Positions 63,942 to 64,000 of a stretch of 64,000 bases of DNA are shown one piece after another. The stretch is from Microbacteriaceae bacterium (GTDB lineage Bacteria; Actinomycetota; Actinomycetes; Actinomycetales; Microbacteriaceae): positions 279,038 through 343,037 of the forward strand of contig JAIYCT010000002.1 of the NCBI GenBank assembly GCA_027487865.1, written 5' to 3'. The translations under genes were made by a program, and so were the position numbers. Each line of letters opens with the position of its first letter. Positions within the stretch are counted from its first letter, which is position 1. The notes beneath the pieces are model-generated. The model searched no databases, had not been told where the DNA came from, and was given only the letters and a program-made list of their open reading frames with translations.

Positions 63942-64000
63942 CAGTCCTCACTTCTCCAGTCATCCGGTAGCAGGTGGTCCAAAACGTCGTCCACGGTAAC
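63941..64000 (-). CDS. C-terminal end of a CBS/MgtE-N domain protein (partial)
   Basis: Only 19 codons plus stop are present: VTVDDVLDHLLPDDWRSED. This tail matches the end of actinobacterial CBS-domain/MgtE-like magnesium-associated proteins that precede DUF1003 and mrp. The overlap with the DUF1003 start indicates an operon. Confidence 0.65.
   Translation of the reverse strand, partial: VTVDDVLDHLLPDDWRSED

Overview
The window looks like a compact, moderate-GC actinobacterial chromosome. Supporting features are a WhiB regulator, DUF3117 and DUF3515 proteins, TatB, the succinylase DAP branch (DapD/DapE), frequent GTG/TTG starts and a CrtB-CrtI-CrtYe-CrtYf-CrtEb carotenoid cluster. This combination, together with very short intergenic gaps, suggests a Microbacteriaceae relative, possibly a streamlined freshwater type (Rhodoluna/Aquiluna-like). 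That placement is inference from gene content; no search was run. I see no insertion sequence, CRISPR array, rRNA or intact prophage.

Layout. 1-1.2 kb: end of a TrkH/TrkA potassium system. 1.2-3.7 kb: CopC-like protein, a PBP4-type peptidase and nicotinamidase. 3.7-5.9 kb: galK-galT, reading left. 6.1-16.9 kb: an L-arabinose block (araA, galM, two unknown genes, a LacI-family regulator, araB, araD, and a ChvE-GguA-GguB sugar ABC transporter). Three similar LacI-type operator candidates lie in front of araA, araB and chvE. 16.9-18.1 kb: whiB, a small membrane protein, a peroxiredoxin. 18.3-21.8 kb: two secreted proteases that share an unnamed cysteine-containing module, then a very acidic small protein built on a 21-bp tandem repeat. 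21.9-23.9 kb: an intact tRNA-Lys and a 46-nt copy of its 3' half bracket an alpha/beta hydrolase and an NTF2-like gene, which looks like a relic of site-specific integration. 24-30.8 kb: assorted metabolic and transport genes, including a LysE-family pseudogene with an internal deletion and two intact LysE-type exporters.

30.8-34.7 kb: a tightly overlapped carotenoid operon, probably for a cyclic C50 pigment. It fires divergently from the branched-chain amino acid and serine genes ilvD-ilvB-ilvN-ilvC-serA, which are followed by leuB-ilvE-FAH hydrolase-gltX. 46.4-49.9 kb: tRNA-Gln, tRNA-Glu, a metallo-hydrolase, a lipid kinase and an MFS transporter. 49.9-56.1 kb: one dense operon leuC-leuD-murA-plsC-gpsA-ddl joining leucine, cell-wall and phospholipid synthesis. 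56.1-60.9 kb: a DUF3515 lipoprotein, thiL, dapD, dapE, DUF3117, an O-methyltransferase and tatB. 60.9-64 kb: an aldehyde dehydrogenase, Mrp, DUF1003 and the end of a CBS/MgtE-type protein.

The most general signal I found is not a gene. At least twelve genes have a TAnnnT-like -10 hexamer (eleven exact, one CATAAT) ending 6-7 nt before the start codon, mostly with no Shine-Dalgarno sequence. This is the layout expected of leaderless mRNAs. Many of these sites sit in divergent gaps of only 23-38 bp, and in the DUF3515/thiL gap the two opposing -10 hexamers overlap by 2 bp.
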